Below are positions 6,465-8,057 of a stretch of DNA of 8,057 bases, piece by piece. The stretch spans positions 610 to 8,666 of the forward strand of contig DMQT01000280.1 of assembly GCA_003455595.1 (NCBI GenBank), written 5' to 3'. The stretch comes from Betaproteobacteria bacterium. GTDB taxonomy: Bacteria; Pseudomonadota; Gammaproteobacteria; Burkholderiales; Sulfuriferulaceae. The position numbers and the translations under genes were made by a program. The number at the start of each line of letters is the position of its first letter. The stretch's first letter is position 1. Below the pieces are notes generated by a model, which saw only the letters and a list, made by a program, of their open reading frames with translations, was not told the DNA's origin and ran no database searches.

Positions 6465-7547
6465 TCAACTCGCCGCAGGCATTCGCACCACCCGGCGCAC
6501 AGCAAGGTACAGCATCACCCCTAACGGCCACACCAGCGCTGCCCAGCCCGCCAGTGCGGTGATGTTCAGGGGCACCGCGCCGCTGCCACCGTTCAGTGTG
6601 CGCATGGCACCGCTGTGCAGCAGCCATTGCAGGCTGCCAGCCAAGCTTAACAAGGCGGCGAGCCAGAGTGTGCGCCAACTATGAGGATGCTGGCGCGCCC
6701 AGGCGATACAAACGGCGGCACCGAATAGACCGCTCGTCACCTCGGCGGAGAGCAAGCGCGGCAGCACAGCGCCTTTTAGCAGTAGCGCTGCTGCGAGCAG
6801 TTTGCACGCCAGTACGAAGCCGAAAATGCCAATCCAGACCAATGCAGAGCGCGTTTTCCGACGCAGCAGTCCGCCCGTGAACAGGCTCGCCAGTGCAATT
6901 TCCAGTGTGAATATAATGGTGTGCAGAGGCCGGTATTGATAGCCGTTGCCAGGCAGTTCCCAAAACGGCACGAACTGGGTTTTGAGATTTCCCGCTACCA
7001 GCGACGGCACTTCCAGGCTGAGTTGTGATAGCCCCCACACAGTCAGCAATAGCAATCCGAGATTGCCCCACACACCGGGGATGAACCAGTGCTCCCGCAA
7101 GCTGGGCAAGGCGTGTCCGGGCCATTTGTGGTTTTGCAGCAGGCGGTATAGCAGCACACCCAGTAGCGCACCTGTGACATTGGTGGCGATGTCTTGCGTG
7201 CTGGCAATGCGCCCGGGCAGCAGCGTTTGCGCCAGTTCCATGCAAACACTGAACAGCGCGCTGAGGCTGACGGATGCGACTACCGTTTGCCAGCGTCCAA
7301 TATGCAGGCGCAGCCAGGTGCTGAACAGATAGCCTAGCGGCAGATACGCCAGCACATTGGTAATCAGGTCGGTACGGGTAATGAAACGCGGCCACGGCGC
7401 AGTCAAAAAAGCGAAGCTGCCGTATTCGGATGCGCGCCAACCGGTGAATGGATACAGGCTGCCATAAGCGATCAGCAGCAGGTAGAGCAGCGCGGCGCTG
7501 GCACGTAATAGCCGGGCGGTGGATATGGAGCGGTGTGTTGCATGCAT
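6465..7547 (-). CDS. Stand-alone double-VanZ-like integral membrane protein
   Basis: This is a 360-residue polytopic inner-membrane protein. The first half is a canonical VanZ module: IAYGSLYPF (26-34), D60..TN64, PLGYLF (70-75), E104..Q107 in MELAQTLLPGR, R113, D119 and N123..GALLG. The second half (about 155-285) repeats the layout in degenerate form, with K249 and a glycine-rich end at 273-276 but no acid at the position of E104. The same two-part layout is found at the N-terminus of the giant protein on the opposite strand, and the YGSL.P, D..TN, E..Q, R and D positions coincide, so the two are probably paralogous. A final pair of hydrophobic segments follows at about 290-350. The start at ATG 7547 is preferred because the first helix then begins about 15 residues in. 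A GTG at 7595 would add 16 residues without a better ribosome binding site. Neither start has a clear Shine-Dalgarno sequence. Function is unknown; a surface-glycan role is inferred from the neighbours. Confidence 0.86.
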   Translation of the reverse strand: MHATHRSISTARLLRASAALLYLLLIAYGSLYPFTGWRASEYGSFAFLTAPWPRFITRTDLITNVLAYLPLGYLFSTWLRLHIGRWQTVVASVSLSALFSVCMELAQTLLPGRIASTQDIATNVTGALLGVLLYRLLQNHKWPGHALPSLREHWFIPGVWGNLGLLLLTVWGLSQLSLEVPSLVAGNLKTQFVPFWELPGNGYQYRPLHTIIFTLEIALASLFTGGLLRRKTRSALVWIGIFGFVLACKLLAAALLLKGAVLPRLLSAEVTSGLFGAAVCIAWARQHPHSWRTLWLAALLSLAGSLQWLLHSGAMRTLNGGSGAVPLNITALAGWAALVWPLGVMLYLAVRRVVRMPAAS

Positions 7548-7632
7548 GCGCAAATGGTAGCAGCTACGTCGCGACAGGTGGGTATGATATAACACGGTAA
7601 AACACTTTATAGCGTAAAGGGAGGCGTTCAGC
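7548..7632. promoter_or_regulatory. Divergent intergenic region, likely holding promoters for both flanking genes
   Basis: This 85-bp gap lies between the minus-strand VanZ gene and the plus-strand DHH gene, so both should start here or be read from it. AT-rich -10-like strings occur on the plus strand (TATGAT 7583-7588, TATAAC 7588-7593) and on the minus strand (TATAAA, complement of 7606-7611). None has a convincing -35 partner at normal spacing, so no individual promoter is assigned. Confidence 0.35.
7616..7624 (+). promoter_or_regulatory. Ribosome binding site fixing the GTG start of the DHH gene
   Basis: AAAGGGAGG ends eight bases before GTG 7633. An in-frame stop (TAA 7615-7617) lies just upstream and no other start codon falls between it and 7633, so GTG 7633 is the only reasonable start for the downstream gene. 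Confidence 0.75.
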
Positions 7633-8057
7633 GTGACGCATTATTTTGATGTATTTAACGGCGACGCAGATGGTATTTGCGCCCTGCACCAATTGCGTTT
7701 GGCGCAACCGCAGGCAGCCACGCTGATAACCGGTGTTAAGCGCGATATCAGTCTGTTGCAGCAAGTGAGCGCCGAGGCGGGCGATCAGGTTACGGTGCTC
7801 GATATTGCCATGAGCAAAAACCAGGCAGCGCTACTTGATCTGTTGGAACGCGACGTGCACGTGCGCTACTTCGATCACCATATCCCCGGCGAGATTCCGC
7901 AGCACCCCAAGCTTGATGCGCACATTGATACCGATGCCAATGTCTGCACCAGCCTGCTGGTCGACCGTTATCTGAACGGCGCGCACCTGATCTGGGCGGT
8001 GGTGGCGGCGTTTGGCGACAATATGGCGCAGGCGGCACGTCAGGCTGCCGTGCCGCT
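7633..8057 (+). CDS. DHH-family phosphoesterase, N-terminal part (3' end outside window)
   Basis: The first 141 codons of a gene that runs off the right edge. The protein shows the metal-binding signatures of the DHH superfamily, which hydrolyses phosphodiester or phosphoanhydride bonds in substrates such as small nucleotides, short oligonucleotides or polyphosphate. These are FNGDADG (8-14, motif I with D11 and D13), VLDIA with D57 (motif II), YFDHH (79-83, the name-giving Asp-His-His motif), and HIDTD...CTS (97-107, in the position of motif IV). FGDN follows at 127-130. The protein appears soluble, with no signal peptide. The subfamily (RecJ-like, NrnA-like or another) cannot be decided without the C-terminal half, in particular a DHHA1 domain. 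It is transcribed divergently from the VanZ gene, and nothing ties it functionally to the glycan genes. Confidence 0.9.
   Translation, partial: MTHYFDVFNGDADGICALHQLRLAQPQAATLITGVKRDISLLQQVSAEAGDQVTVLDIAMSKNQAALLDLLERDVHVRYFDHHIPGEIPQHPKLDAHIDTDANVCTSLLVDRYLNGAHLIWAVVAAFGDNMAQAARQAAVP

Noticed and set aside
6220..6678. 152-codon minus-strand frame overlapping the convergent gap
   Set aside because: It overlaps the end of the VanZ gene in another frame, has no recognisable motif and no ribosome binding site. The gap is better described as non-coding.
6679..7440. 253-codon minus-strand frame inside the VanZ gene
   Set aside because: It overlaps the VanZ gene on the same strand in another frame and encodes an Ala/Arg/His-rich translation without motifs. 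The VanZ frame carries conserved residues throughout.
7557..7567. GTAG-cag-CTAC inverted repeat upstream of the VanZ start as an operator
   Set aside because: A four-base arm is expected by chance in a region of this size, and there is no second copy or adjacent regulator.
1..8057. CRISPR array, insertion sequence, tRNA or rRNA gene
   Set aside because: No regularly spaced repeats, transposase motifs, terminal inverted repeats or RNA gene signatures were seen on either strand.

Overview
The window looks like a proteobacterial chromosome, most likely a betaproteobacterium. It opens with the end of a type IV pilus secretin gene (pilQ) directly followed by shikimate kinase (aroK), an order common in Beta- and Gammaproteobacteria. 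The base composition is moderately GC-rich, and GTG is used as a start for at least one gene. Assignment to a genus is not possible from this sequence alone.

Layout: (1) 1-231, the last 76 codons of pilQ, followed by a strong rho-independent terminator at 253-288. (2) 351-893, aroK, probably with its own promoter. (3) 890-2212, overlapping aroK by four bases (ATGA), an exported right-handed beta-helix protein. (4) 2229-6266, sixteen bases further on with a good ribosome binding site, a 1345-residue multi-domain membrane protein. It carries two VanZ-like modules, then an O-antigen ligase/polymerase (Wzy_C-like) core whose large periplasmic loop is interrupted by a jelly-roll, carbohydrate-binding-like domain, and then a further polytopic membrane module with no recognisable family. 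(5) 6267-6464, a non-coding gap between convergent genes. (6) 6465-7547 on the minus strand, a separate 360-residue double-VanZ protein that resembles the N-terminus of the giant protein. (7) 7633 to the window end, divergent from it, the first 141 codons of a DHH-family phosphoesterase.

The place usually held by aroB after aroK is here occupied by what looks like a surface or exopolysaccharide module: a secreted beta-helix protein (lyase/epimerase-like fold), a fused VanZ/ligase/polymerase, and a stand-alone VanZ paralogue. The working model is that the giant protein polymerises or ligates a lipid-linked glycan at the periplasmic face, that its inserted jelly-roll may bind the glycan or the acceptor, and that the beta-helix protein may modify or trim the same polymer. 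Those roles are inferred from family resemblance. The gene order, overlaps, motifs and domain order are read directly from the sequence.
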